Positions 46,639 to 55,542 of a DNA stretch of 64,000 nt are shown in pieces. Both the position numbers and the translations under genes were made by a program. Location: contig NZ_LQQA01000006.1 in the NCBI RefSeq assembly GCF_002101965.1, forward strand, positions 372,001 to 436,000, read 5' to 3'. A model generated the notes under the pieces. The model saw nothing but the letters and a program-made list of their open reading frames with translations. It was not told where the DNA came from and made no database searches. The first letter of the stretch is position 1. Every line of letters begins with the position of its first letter. The stretch is from Mycolicibacterium wolinskyi. GTDB lineage: Bacteria; Actinomycetota; Actinomycetes; Mycobacteriales; Mycobacteriaceae.

Positions 46639-46649
46639 TAGCTACCCGA

Positions 46650-47807
46650 TTAGGAACCCAGCCAGGGCCCGATCCGGCGAAGCGCCTCTTCGATGTCACT
46701 CGTCGGGCCGGCGAACGACAGCCGGACGTAGGAGCCGCCGCGGACGGTGTCGAAGTCGATGCCAGGAGCAATCGCAACGCCCGTGTCCGCCAATAGTTTC
46801 GAGCAGAACGACAGGGAGTCGTTGGTGAACTCGCTGACATCGGCGTAGACGTAGAACGCGCCGTCGGTCGGGGCCAGACGGTCGATGCCGATTGCGCGGA
46901 GCCCGTCGAGCAGCAGTCGCCGGTTGTCTGCGTAGTGCGCGAGCAGGCCCTCGGCCTCGCCGAGCGACTCCGGGGTGAACGCGGCCACCGCGGCGTGCTG
47001 GGCCAGTGCGGGTGGGCAGATCGTGAAGTTTCCGGTCAGGCAGTCCACTGCGCGGCGCAGCTCGGCGGGGACCAGCAGCCAGCCGAGCCGCCATCCGGTC
47101 ATCGCGAAGTACTTCGAGAAACTGTTGACCACCACGGCTTTTCGTGAGGTCTCCCACGCGCAGCTGGTCGTCGGCGCACCCTCGTAGACCAGGCCGTGGT
47201 AGACCTCGTCGCTGATCAGCCGGACGCCTGACGCATCGCACCAGGACGCGATCGCTGCCAGCTCCTCGGGCGGGATCACCGTGCCGGTGGGATTGGCCGG
47301 GCTCGCGACGATCACGCCCTGCACGGGCGGATCGAGTTCATCGAGCATGGCCACGGTCGGCTGGAAACGGGTTTCGGGCCCGCACGGAATCTCCACGACC
47401 TCACACCCGAGCGCCGTGAGAATGTTGCGGTAACACGGATAACCCGGGCTGGCGATCGCCACCCGATCGCCCACGTCGAAGCACGCGAGGAACGTCAACA
47501 GGAATCCGCCCGACGATCCGGTGGTGAGCACGACGTCGTCGACGCCGACGTCGACGCCGTACCGGGCGCGGTAGGACCCCGCGATCGCGGCGCGCAGCTC
47601 GGGGATGCCGAGCGCCACCGTGTAGCCCAGCTGATTGCGGTTCAGCGCGGCGACGGCGGCCTCGCGCACCGGTGCGGGTGCCCCGGCGCTCGGCTGGCCG
47701 GCCGAGAGATTGACCAGGTCACCGTGCGTGCGCTGGCGCTCGGCGGCAGCCAGCCACACGTCCATCACGTAGAACGGCGGGATACCGGCGCGCAGCGAAA
47801 CGTCCAT
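46650..47807 (-). CDS. aspB: Class I/II PLP aminotransferase (AspB, Rv3565-like)
   Basis: A 385-residue aminotransferase: LSAGQPSAGAPAPV, TTGSSGGFLLTF, ASPANPTGTVIPPEEL, DEVYHGLVYEG, and PLP lysine in SFSKYFAMTGWRLGW, with the carboxylate-binding arginine in YVRLSFA. Place and sequence fit M. tuberculosis aspB (Rv3565), which adjoins the fadE33-fadE31 block. It starts 10 bp after the fadE33 stop on the same strand, so it is probably in the KstR2-type operon. A role in steroid breakdown is not established. Confidence 0.87.
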   Translation of the reverse strand: MDVSLRAGIPPFYVMDVWLAAAERQRTHGDLVNLSAGQPSAGAPAPVREAAVAALNRNQLGYTVALGIPELRAAIAGSYRARYGVDVGVDDVVLTTGSSGGFLLTFLACFDVGDRVAIASPGYPCYRNILTALGCEVVEIPCGPETRFQPTVAMLDELDPPVQGVIVASPANPTGTVIPPEELAAIASWCDASGVRLISDEVYHGLVYEGAPTTSCAWETSRKAVVVNSFSKYFAMTGWRLGWLLVPAELRRAVDCLTGNFTICPPALAQHAAVAAFTPESLGEAEGLLAHYADNRRLLLDGLRAIGIDRLAPTDGAFYVYADVSEFTNDSLSFCSKLLADTGVAIAPGIDFDTVRGGSYVRLSFAGPTSDIEEALRRIGPWLGS

Positions 47808-47817
47808 CCCAGCCAGG

Positions 47818-48753
47818 CTAGAACACCTCGGCTTCGAGCCGGCGCAGATGCTCGCGGGGCGGGCCGAGCAGCTGGGCGCTGCCGTGCGCACGCTTGAAGT
47901 AGAGCTGGATGTCGTGTTCCCAGGTGATCGCGATACCGCCGTGCATCTGGACGGCCTCGGCGGTCACCGCGGAGAGTGCTTCGCTGGCGAAGTAGCGGGC
48001 GAGCGAGGCCGAGGTCGGTGACGGGTCGGCGATCGAGTCGTGCACGACGGCTCGCGCGGAGGCCACCTTGACGTAGAGGTCGGCCATTCGGTGCTTGAGC
48101 GCCTGGAAGCTGCCGATCGGGCGGCCGAACTGCACGCGGTCCTTGGTGTAGGCGACGGTCAGGTCAAGGCACCTCGACGCGGCACCGATCTGTTCGGCGG
48201 CCATCAACAGTGCGGCGGTGTCTGCGAGGCCGGGATCGGCGCCAAGGGGTGTGGTCTCACCGGGCGTGACGGCAGACAGCCGGCGAGTCAGATCCATCGT
48301 CGTCTTGGGCACGGCGGTGAAAGTGGTCCAGCGAGTGAGGTTTTCCCCGTCGGTCCCGATGACGACGTCAGCGATGTCGCCGTTGATGACGTACTCGGGG
48401 TCGAACACCACGGCTCCGATGGAAGTGCCCTCAACCAATGACTCGAGTGGCTCGGCTTGATCGGTTGCCAGCAGCGCCAACTCGGCGAGTGTGGTCCCGA
48501 GCAGCGGCGTAGGGACGAGCGCCTTGCCGAGCTCCTCGAGAACCACTGCGGCGTCGGCGAGTTCGCCGCCGGCACCGCCGAGTTCCTCGGGCACCACGAG
48601 GGCTGCGGCGCCGACCTGCTCACACAGCAGTTGCCACAACTTCTCGTCGTAGCCGCGCTCAGACTCCATCGCCGCGCGGACCGCCTCCGGTGACGCGTGC
48701 TTGTCGACCAGCGCGGCGACGGTGTCGCGCAAGAGTTCGCGTTCTTCGCTCAC
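47818..48753 (-). CDS. fadE33: Acyl-CoA dehydrogenase subunit FadE33
   Basis: A 311-residue short acyl-CoA-dehydrogenase-like protein (RVQFGRPIGSFQALKHRMADL and AITWEHDIQLYFKRAHGSA). Shorter than a full ACAD, it fits the small subunits that form heteromers with a partner FadE. Recalled M. tuberculosis synteny (Rv3564) and the neighbouring fadE32/fadE31 support FadE33, acting late in HIP (C/D-ring) degradation. GTG at 48753 has GGAGG upstream and overlaps the fadE32 stop. Confidence 0.85.
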   Translation of the reverse strand: MSEERELLRDTVAALVDKHASPEAVRAAMESERGYDEKLWQLLCEQVGAAALVVPEELGGAGGELADAAVVLEELGKALVPTPLLGTTLAELALLATDQAEPLESLVEGTSIGAVVFDPEYVINGDIADVVIGTDGENLTRWTTFTAVPKTTMDLTRRLSAVTPGETTPLGADPGLADTAALLMAAEQIGAASRCLDLTVAYTKDRVQFGRPIGSFQALKHRMADLYVKVASARAVVHDSIADPSPTSASLARYFASEALSAVTAEAVQMHGGIAITWEHDIQLYFKRAHGSAQLLGPPREHLRRLEAEVF

Positions 48754-49706
48754 GAGAGGACCTCCAGCAGTCGGTGCCGGTGCAATGTCGGGTCTCCCCA
48801 CGCCGAGCGCAGTGCCTGCACACGAAGCAGCAGCAGGGAAAGATCATGCTCTTGCGTGAAGCCGATCGCGCCGTGGGTCTGCAGCGCAGACCGGGCGGCC
48901 AGCAGCGCGGCATCGGAAGCGGCGACCTTGGCCGCACTCATGTCGCGTGCCGTATCCGGCGATCCCTCCGCAAGCGACAGCGCCGCGCCGTAGACGAGCG
49001 GGCGGGCCAACTCGACCGCGATGTGCACGTCGGCGAGCTTGTGCTTGATGGCCTGATACGAGCCGATGATCCGGCCGAACTGGCTGCGCTGCTTGGCATA
49101 TTCGACGGACTGGTCGAGCATCGCCTGGCCGGCGCCGACGAGCTGAGCGGCCGTGGCCAGCACACCGAACTCGTAGGCGCGTGCGGTGTCGGCCGGCCGG
49201 GCGTCACCGGTGGCGTCGACATCGAACAACTTACGGGCGGGATCGACCGAATCGTGCTGTGTACCGGGCGCGCCGTCACGGACCTCGCCGTCGCCGGCCG
49301 CCAGAATGAGGCCGGCGAAGTGAGCGTCGATGGCACGCGGCGCCTGGGGAGGTAGCGCGACGGTGGCGATCAGCTCGCCCGAGGCCAGCGCTCCCGAGCG
49401 CTCGTCGTCGGCCAACAAGATCGGTGCTACGCCGATGGATTCGGTGACCGGCCCGGGCACCGCCCAGTAGCCCAACCGCTCCAACGCCACGACCGCATCG
49501 ACCGGATGCGCCTCGATGCCGTCGAACTTCTCGGCCACGAGCAGTGCAGTCACACCGAGGTCGGCCAGCTGTGACCAGACCTTGCGTCCGGGCGCGGTGT
49601 CTCCGGCTGCCCAGGCCCGCACGGCGGCCGGAACGTCGGCGGAGCCGAGTGCCGCGTCGATGCTTGCCGCGAAATCGCGCTGCTGTTCGTCTATCTCGAA
49701 GTTCAC
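48750..49706 (-). CDS. fadE32: Acyl-CoA dehydrogenase subunit FadE32
   Basis: A 318-residue ACAD-like protein: N-terminal helices, RSQFGRIIGSYQAIKHKLADV and the terminal AIGFTQEHDLSLLLLRVQAL. Like FadE33 it is short and likely part of a heteromeric dehydrogenase. Position matches Rv3563. The GTG start overlaps the fadE31 stop by 4 bp and the stop overlaps fadE33, so the three are translationally coupled and probably assemble together. Confidence 0.85.
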   Translation of the reverse strand: MNFEIDEQQRDFAASIDAALGSADVPAAVRAWAAGDTAPGRKVWSQLADLGVTALLVAEKFDGIEAHPVDAVVALERLGYWAVPGPVTESIGVAPILLADDERSGALASGELIATVALPPQAPRAIDAHFAGLILAAGDGEVRDGAPGTQHDSVDPARKLFDVDATGDARPADTARAYEFGVLATAAQLVGAGQAMLDQSVEYAKQRSQFGRIIGSYQAIKHKLADVHIAVELARPLVYGAALSLAEGSPDTARDMSAAKVAASDAALLAARSALQTHGAIGFTQEHDLSLLLLRVQALRSAWGDPTLHRHRLLEVLS

Positions 49707-50845
49707 TTGCTCTTCCCTCCAGATTCACGCGGTAGGCCGAGCAATCTCTCTGCGATGATGTTGCGTTGGATCTCGTTGGTGCCGGCGTAGATCGGGCCGC
49801 CGAGCGCGAACAACAGCCCCTCGGTCCAGGAGTCCATGAGTTCACCGTCCGCGCCACGCATATCCAGCGCGGTCTGATGCAATGCGACGTCGAGGTCGGA
49901 CCAGAACACCTTGGTCACCGATGATTCGGCGCCGAGCTCGCCGCCGTTGGCCAGCCGCGTCACGGTGCCGAAGGTGTGCAACCGGTAGGCCTGGGCATTG
50001 ATCCACGCGTCGGCGACGCGGTCGGTGAACACCGGGTCCGGGTTGTCTTTCCAGAGCGACACGAGGCGTTCTGCCGGCGCGAGGAATCGGGCCGGGCTGC
50101 GCAGTGACATGCCGCGCTCGTTGCTCGACGTGCTCATCGCCGCGCGCCAGCCGTCGTGCACTCCACCGATCACGTCGTTGTCGGGGACGAACACGTCGTC
50201 GAGGAAGATTTCGCCGAAGCCGGTGTCACCGCCGAGCTGGGCGATCGGGCGTACGATGATGCCCTCGGCCTTCAGGTCGAACATGAAGTAGGTCAGGCCC
50301 TTGTGGCGCTGGGCTTCTGGGTCCGAGCGGAACAGGCCGAAGCCGCGCTCCCCGAACGGTGCGCGTGAGCTCCAGATCTTCTGGCCGTTGAGCTTCCAGC
50401 CGCCGTCGACCTTGGTCGCCGTCGACCGCAGCGACGCCAGGTCGCTTCCCGACTCCGGTTCGGACCAGGCCTGGGCCCAGATCTCCTCGCCGTTGGCCAT
50501 TTTCGGCAGAACCCGGTCGAGCTGTTCTTCGGTGCCGTGCGCGAACAGCGTCGGCGCGAGCATCGAGGTGCCGTTGGCGCTTGCCCGGCCCGGTGCACCG
50601 GCGCGGAAGTACTCCTCCTCGAACACCACCCATTGCAGCAGGGTCGCGTCGCGGCCGCCGTACTTCTTCGGCCAGGCGATCACCGACAACCCGGCGTCGA
50701 ACAGCACCTTGTCCCAACGCCGGTGCTGCTCGAAGCCTTCGAGCGTGTCGTACGACTTCGTCGGGAAGGACTCCCGATTGGCTTCCAGGAACTCACGGAC
50801 CTCTGCCCGGAAGGCCTCGGTCTCGTCGTCGAAACTCAGGTCCAT
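49703..50845 (-). CDS. fadE31: Acyl-CoA dehydrogenase FadE31
   Basis: A 380-residue full-length acyl-CoA dehydrogenase: AWSEPESGSDLASLRS (FAD/substrate loop), KIWSSRA, DVFVPDNDVIGGVHDGW and the C-terminal GPIYAGTNEIQRNIIAERLLGLPRE. ATG at 50845 overlaps the fadD3 stop (TAATG). Position matches Rv3562 in the KstR2 regulon of HIP catabolism. Confidence 0.88.
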   Translation of the reverse strand: MDLSFDDETEAFRAEVREFLEANRESFPTKSYDTLEGFEQHRRWDKVLFDAGLSVIAWPKKYGGRDATLLQWVVFEEEYFRAGAPGRASANGTSMLAPTLFAHGTEEQLDRVLPKMANGEEIWAQAWSEPESGSDLASLRSTATKVDGGWKLNGQKIWSSRAPFGERGFGLFRSDPEAQRHKGLTYFMFDLKAEGIIVRPIAQLGGDTGFGEIFLDDVFVPDNDVIGGVHDGWRAAMSTSSNERGMSLRSPARFLAPAERLVSLWKDNPDPVFTDRVADAWINAQAYRLHTFGTVTRLANGGELGAESSVTKVFWSDLDVALHQTALDMRGADGELMDSWTEGLLFALGGPIYAGTNEIQRNIIAERLLGLPRESGGKSK

Positions 50846-52365
50846 TACACCCTTTCCCGCAGGACCGGCTTGACCACCTTGCCACCCGGATTGCGCGGCA
50901 ACATGTCAAGAAACTCGACCGATCGCGGCACCTTGAAGTTCGCCAGATGCTCACGCGCATAGGCGATCACAGCTGCCTCGTCGAGTTGCGCCCCGGCCTT
51001 GACCACTACGAATGCCTTACCCACTTCACCGAGCCGGTCGTCGGGTACCCCGATCACGGCGGACTCGGCCACGCCGTCCAACCGGGCCAGCACCTGCTCG
51101 ATCTCCGCCGGGTACACGTTGAACCCGCCGCAGATGTACATGTCTTTGAGCCGGTCGGTGATCGTGAGATTCCCCGCGGCGTCCAGCGTGCCGATGTCGC
51201 CGGTGTGCAGCCAGCCGTCGGCGTCGATGGCCGCGGCGGTGGCCTCGGGATCGTCGAGGTAACCGAGCATCACATTGGGCCCTCGTAGCAGCACTTCACC
51301 GGAATCGTCAAGCCGCAGTTCGAAATCGGCGATGGGTCTACCGCACGTGGTGGCGACGGTGACGGCGTCGTCGTCGGGCCGGCACATCGTGCCGAACCCC
51401 GCGGCCTCGGTCAGTCCGTAGGCGGTGAGGACGATGTCGATGTCGAGCTCGTTCTGCATGCGCTCGATAAGCACGACCGGGACGACGGCGGCGCCCGTGA
51501 CCGCGAACCGCAACGAGCTGAGGTCGTAGTCGCCGCGCTTCGGATGGTCGAGCAGCGTCTGGTAGATGGTCGGCGGGCCGGGGAGCACGGTGATGCGTTG
51601 TTCGGCAACCGCTTTCATCGCCTGCTCGGGATCGAACGTGAGCTGCGGGATCAGCGTCGCGCCCGTCTGCAGGCAGGCCAGGATGCCGGCCTTATAGCCG
51701 AAGTTGTGGAAGAACGGGTTGATGCACAGGTAGCGGTCGGCGCTGGTGACCTGACCGCATTCGGCCCACGCGGCCGACCCGTCGAGCGATTGCCGATGCG
51801 CGCACCGCACACCCTTGCTGCGGCCCGTGGTTCCGGAGGTGAACAGGATGTCGGAGACGTCGTCGGGCTGGACGGCCGCGGCGCGCCGGTCGACCTCGTC
51901 GAGATCGCTACCTTGCGCCACGAACTCGTCCCACGTGCCGTCGTCCTCGTCGATCGGCACCCGCACGACGTGACGCAACGACGGCAGTGCCTCCCGGTCG
52001 AGGTCGGCGGTCTTGTCGGCGCCCAGGAACTTGCCGGCCGCGATCAAGAGGGGTGCCGCGGTGCGGGCCAGGATGTCGGTGGCCTCACTGGCCGTGTAGC
52101 GCGTGTTGAGTGGCACGACCACGCCGCCGGCGTAGTGCGTGGCCAGGCAGGCCACCACCCAGTGCCATGTGTTCGGCGACCAGATCGCGACGCGGTCGCC
52201 GGGCTGCACGCCCAAGGCGACCATCGCCGCGGCGGCCTGCCGAACCTCGTCCCGCAGCTGCGAGTAAGTCAGCCTGCGATCGGTGCTGACCAGGGCGTCA
52301 TGGTCAGAAAACTGCACGGCAATCCGGTCCAGCACCGCTGGAACGGTGCGGCGGGCGCTCGTCAT
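50845..52365 (-). CDS. fadD3: HIP-CoA ligase FadD3
   Basis: A 506-residue acyl-CoA synthetase: P-loop SGTTGRSKGV, GLTEAAGFGTM, GWLHTGDIGTLD, DRLKDMYICGGFNVYPAEIE and the catalytic lysine near NPGGKVVKPVL. FadD3 (Rv3561) activates HIP, the two-ring acid released by HsaD, linking the KstR and KstR2 pathways. ATG at 52365 is preceded by AGAGGAG, and a KstR2 box lies 17 bp further upstream. Confidence 0.9.
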   Translation of the reverse strand: MTSARRTVPAVLDRIAVQFSDHDALVSTDRRLTYSQLRDEVRQAAAAMVALGVQPGDRVAIWSPNTWHWVVACLATHYAGGVVVPLNTRYTASEATDILARTAAPLLIAAGKFLGADKTADLDREALPSLRHVVRVPIDEDDGTWDEFVAQGSDLDEVDRRAAAVQPDDVSDILFTSGTTGRSKGVRCAHRQSLDGSAAWAECGQVTSADRYLCINPFFHNFGYKAGILACLQTGATLIPQLTFDPEQAMKAVAEQRITVLPGPPTIYQTLLDHPKRGDYDLSSLRFAVTGAAVVPVVLIERMQNELDIDIVLTAYGLTEAAGFGTMCRPDDDAVTVATTCGRPIADFELRLDDSGEVLLRGPNVMLGYLDDPEATAAAIDADGWLHTGDIGTLDAAGNLTITDRLKDMYICGGFNVYPAEIEQVLARLDGVAESAVIGVPDDRLGEVGKAFVVVKAGAQLDEAAVIAYAREHLANFKVPRSVEFLDMLPRNPGGKVVKPVLRERV

Positions 52366-52381
52366 GGTGCTCCTCTAACAA

Positions 52382-52395
52382 AGCAAGTGCTTGGT
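52382..52395. promoter_or_regulatory. KstR2 operator between fadD3 and fadE30
   Basis: AGCAAGTGCTTGGT matches the KstR2 consensus AnCAAGnnCTTGnT exactly. It is 17 bp from each coding start, so it can repress both directions. The -10-like TAGGTT/TAGCCT (52395-52405) adjoins it. Confidence 0.9.
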
Positions 52396-52411
52396 AGGTT
52401 AGCCTACAAGG

Positions 52412-53560
52412 GTGATAGAGGTCCAGGAGTTCCGGGCCGAGGTCCGGCAGTGGCTCGCAGACAATCTCGTCGGTGAATTCGCCGCGCTCAAGGGCCTGGG
52501 CGGACCGGGTCGTGAGCACGAAGCCTTCGAAGAGCGCCGCGCGTGGAATCAGCACCTGGCCGCCGCCGGTCTGACCTGTCTCGGCTGGCCGGTGGAGCAC
52601 GGCGGGCGCGGGTTGTCGGTCGCACACCGGGTCGCGTTCTATGAGGAGTACGCGCGCGCGAACGCGCCCGACAAGGTCAACCACCTGGGCGAGGAACTGC
52701 TCGGGCCCACGCTCATCGAATACGGCACACCCGAGCAACAGCAGCGGTTCCTGCCCAAGATCCTCGACGTCACCGAGTTGTGGAGCCAGGGCTACTCCGA
52801 GCCGAATGCAGGCAGTGACTTGGCCAACGTGTCGACGACGGCAGAACTCGTCGGCGACGAATGGGTGATCAACGGCCAGAAGGTGTGGACGTCACTGGCG
52901 CACTGGGCGCAATGGTGCTTTGTGGTCGCCCGCACTGAGAAGGGCTCAAAGCGCCACGCCGGGCTGTCCTATCTGCTGGTGCCGCTCGATCAGCCCGGGG
53001 TCGAGATCCGGCCGATCATCCAGCTGACCGGTGACTCCGAGTTCAACGAGGTGTTCTTCGACGACGCGCGTACCGACGCGTCGTTGGTGGTCGGTCAGCC
53101 CGGCGACGGCTGGCGAGTGGCCATGGGCACGCTCACGTTCGAACGCGGCGTGTCGACGCTCGGTCAGCAGATCCGCTATGCGCGTGAGCATTCCAACCTG
53201 GTCGAGCTCGCGAAGCGTACCGGCGCGGCCGACGATCCGCTGATCCGTCAGCGGCTGACCGAGTCCTGGACGGGCCTGAAGGCCATGAGGTCCTATGCAT
53301 TGGCGACCATGGATGTCGAGCAGCCCGGTCAAGACAACGTGTCGAAACTGCTGTGGGCCAACTGGCATCGCGAACTCGGCGAGATCGCGATGGACGTGCA
53401 GGGCATGGCCGGGTTGACGCTGCCCGAGGGCGAGTTCGACGAATGGCAGCGGCTCTACCTCTTCTCGCGTTCGGACACCATTTACGGCGGCTCGAACGAA
53501 ATTCAGCGCAACATCATCGCCGAGCGCGTGCTCGGCCTACCTCGGGAAGCTAAGGGATGA
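52412..53560 (+). CDS. fadE30: Acyl-CoA dehydrogenase FadE30
   Basis: A 382-residue acyl-CoA dehydrogenase: YSEPNAGSDLANVST, QKVWTSLAHWAQW and the terminal DTIYGGSNEIQRNIIAERVLGLPRE. FadE30 (Rv3560c) acts on the CoA thioester made by FadD3. The GTG start has no Shine-Dalgarno and a TAnnnT box 6-7 nt upstream, so the message is probably leaderless. Its stop overlaps the ipdF start (ATGA). Confidence 0.9.
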   Translation: MIEVQEFRAEVRQWLADNLVGEFAALKGLGGPGREHEAFEERRAWNQHLAAAGLTCLGWPVEHGGRGLSVAHRVAFYEEYARANAPDKVNHLGEELLGPTLIEYGTPEQQQRFLPKILDVTELWSQGYSEPNAGSDLANVSTTAELVGDEWVINGQKVWTSLAHWAQWCFVVARTEKGSKRHAGLSYLLVPLDQPGVEIRPIIQLTGDSEFNEVFFDDARTDASLVVGQPGDGWRVAMGTLTFERGVSTLGQQIRYAREHSNLVELAKRTGAADDPLIRQRLTESWTGLKAMRSYALATMDVEQPGQDNVSKLLWANWHRELGEIAMDVQGMAGLTLPEGEFDEWQRLYLFSRSDTIYGGSNEIQRNIIAERVLGLPREAKG

Positions 53561-54345
53561 ACCTCTCGGAAGTTCCGAAAGAGATTGACGGGCATGGACT
53601 CCTGACCGGCAAGGTGGTCCTGGTGACCGCCGCGGCAGGCACCGGCATCGGCTCGACGACCGCGCGGCGCGCCCTTCTCGAAGGCGCCGACGTCGTGGTG
53701 TCCGATTACCACGAGCGCCGCCTGGGGGAGACCCGCGACGAACTCGCGGGCCTCGGTCTGGGGCGCGTCGAGTCGGTGGTGTGCGATGTGACCTCCACCG
53801 AAGCCGTCGACGCGCTGATCAGTGAGACCGTCGCGAAGGCCGGCCGGCTGGATGTGCTCGTCAACAACGCGGGCCTCGGCGGTCAGACGCCGGTGATCGA
53901 CATGACCGACGACGAGTGGGACCGTGTCCTCAACGTCACGCTCACCTCGGTCATGCGCGCAACCCGCGCGGCGCTGCGTTACTTCCGCGACGTCGACCAC
54001 GGTGGCGTCATCGTCAACAACGCGAGCGTATTGGGCTGGCGTGCCCAGCATTCGCAGTCCCACTACGCCGCCGCGAAGGCCGGCGTGATGGCATTGACGC
54101 GGTGCAGCGCGATCGAAGCCGTCGACTACGGGGTGCGGATCAACGCGGTGTCGCCGAGCATCGCGCGGCACAAGTTCCTGGAGAAGACGTCGTCGGCTGA
54201 GTTGCTGGATCAGTTGGCGTCGGACGAGGCATTCGGCCGTGCCGCCGAGCCGTGGGAGGTCGCTGCCACCATCGCGTTCCTGGCGAGCGACTACTCCAGT
54301 TATCTGACCGGTGAAGTGATCTCGGTGTCGAGTCAGCGGGCCTGA
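53557..54345 (+). CDS. ipdF: SDR dehydrogenase IpdF (Rv3559c-like)
   Basis: A 262-residue short-chain dehydrogenase: cofactor motif TAAAGTGIG (24-32, a variant of TGxxxGxG), NNAGLGG, NNASVLG and YxxxK in SHYAAAKAG. It corresponds to IpdF, which oxidises the 5-hydroxyl of the HIP-CoA derivative. It ends the plus-strand unit; the gene order then departs from M. tuberculosis, where PPE64 and kstR2 follow. A weak hairpin GGTGTG-GGG-CACACC (54373-54387) lies downstream. Confidence 0.87.
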   Translation: MNLSEVPKEIDGHGLLTGKVVLVTAAAGTGIGSTTARRALLEGADVVVSDYHERRLGETRDELAGLGLGRVESVVCDVTSTEAVDALISETVAKAGRLDVLVNNAGLGGQTPVIDMTDDEWDRVLNVTLTSVMRATRAALRYFRDVDHGGVIVNNASVLGWRAQHSQSHYAAAKAGVMALTRCSAIEAVDYGVRINAVSPSIARHKFLEKTSSAELLDQLASDEAFGRAAEPWEVAATIAFLASDYSSYLTGEVISVSSQRA

Positions 54346-54411
54346 GGTTCTCGTTCGCCGGGCCCCGGGCTCGGTGTGGGGCACACCTGCCTCCCCGTCC
54401 CCCTGCGACGG

Positions 54412-55542
54412 CTATGACCTGCCGCGCTCGGCGAGCCCGGCGCGGTCCGCCCAGCCGCGAATGTCTCCCTTGTTGATGGCTAGCGCCAGCAGTTCGGGGA
54501 AGGCATCGGGCGTACAGGCGAACGCCGGGATCTCCATCGCCGCGAGATCGGCGGCGATCTCGCGGTCGAATGAGGGTGCGCCGGAATCGGACAGGGCCAG
54601 CAACACGACCTGGACCCCGGCGTCGGTGAGTTGTTTGACGCGCGCGAGCATTTCGTCGCGGATGCCGCCCTCGTACAGGTCGGAGATCAGCACGAAGATG
54701 CTGTCGGCCGGGCGAGTGATGAGACTCTGGCAGTACGCGATGGCCCGGTTGATGTCGGTGCCGCCACCCAACTGGGTTGAGAACAAGACGTCCACCGGAT
54801 CGTCGAGCAGATCGGTGAGATCGACGACTTCGGTGTCGAACACCACGAGCGACGTGCGCAGGGACCGCATCGACGCGATGACAGCGCCGAACACTGCCGA
54901 GTACACGATCGATTCGGCCATGGATCCGGATTGGTCGATCGCCAACACGACGTCCTTGGTCATCGATCGGCCCGCACGGCGGTATCCGACGAGCCGCTCC
55001 GGGATGATCGTGTTCAGTTCGGGCTGAAACGTTTTCAGGTTCCGCGCAATCGTTCGGTTCCAGTCGATGTCGGCAGTGAGTGGCCGGTTGGTCCGGGCGC
55101 TGCGGGACAGCGCACCGCGCAGTGCGGCGCGCGTACCGTCGGCCACGCGTCGCTCGATGTCCTCGACCACCCGGCGCACCAACGCCCGGGCAGAGGATTT
55201 CGACTCGTCGGGGATTGCCTCGCCCAAGCTGATGAGTGTGGTCGCCAGTGACAGGTCAGGGATGATGCTCTCCATCATCTCGGGCTCCAGCAAGAGCGTC
55301 CGTAGATTCAGGCGTTCGATCGCATCCTGTTGCATGACCTGAACCACGGTGCTGGGAAAGTACTTCCGGATATCGCCCAGCCAGCGAGCCACCTTGGGCG
55401 CCGAGCCACCGAGCCCGCCCTTGCGGTCATACAGCGCGGCCAGCGCCTTGTCCATCTCGACGTCGTCCGCACTGAGTTTGGGCAACGCATCGGCATCAGA
55501 CCCCAGCACCAGGCGCCAGCGGCGGTTACGTTCATCGGTCAC
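54412..55542 (-). CDS. VWA/MIDAS-domain protein of MoxR-associated operon
   Basis: A 376-residue cytosolic protein. The N-terminal 190 residues are helical; the von Willebrand A domain follows with a complete MIDAS: Asp203, Ser205, Ser207 (DQSGSM), then GGGTDINRAI and ISDLYEGG. Such CoxE-like proteins are the usual partners of MoxR ATPases in metal-dependent protein remodelling or assembly. GTG at 55542 has GGGGAG 9 nt upstream and overlaps the preceding gene by 11 bp. It is the last gene of the five-gene operon. Confidence 0.85.
   Translation of the reverse strand: MTDERNRRWRLVLGSDADALPKLSADDVEMDKALAALYDRKGGLGGSAPKVARWLGDIRKYFPSTVVQVMQQDAIERLNLRTLLLEPEMMESIIPDLSLATTLISLGEAIPDESKSSARALVRRVVEDIERRVADGTRAALRGALSRSARTNRPLTADIDWNRTIARNLKTFQPELNTIIPERLVGYRRAGRSMTKDVVLAIDQSGSMAESIVYSAVFGAVIASMRSLRTSLVVFDTEVVDLTDLLDDPVDVLFSTQLGGGTDINRAIAYCQSLITRPADSIFVLISDLYEGGIRDEMLARVKQLTDAGVQVVLLALSDSGAPSFDREIAADLAAMEIPAFACTPDAFPELLALAINKGDIRGWADRAGLAERGRS

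Noticed and set aside
54373..54387. Hairpin GGTGTG-GGG-CACACC after ipdF as a terminator
   Set aside because: The stem is only 6 bp, has no T tract and is likely by chance in GC-rich DNA.
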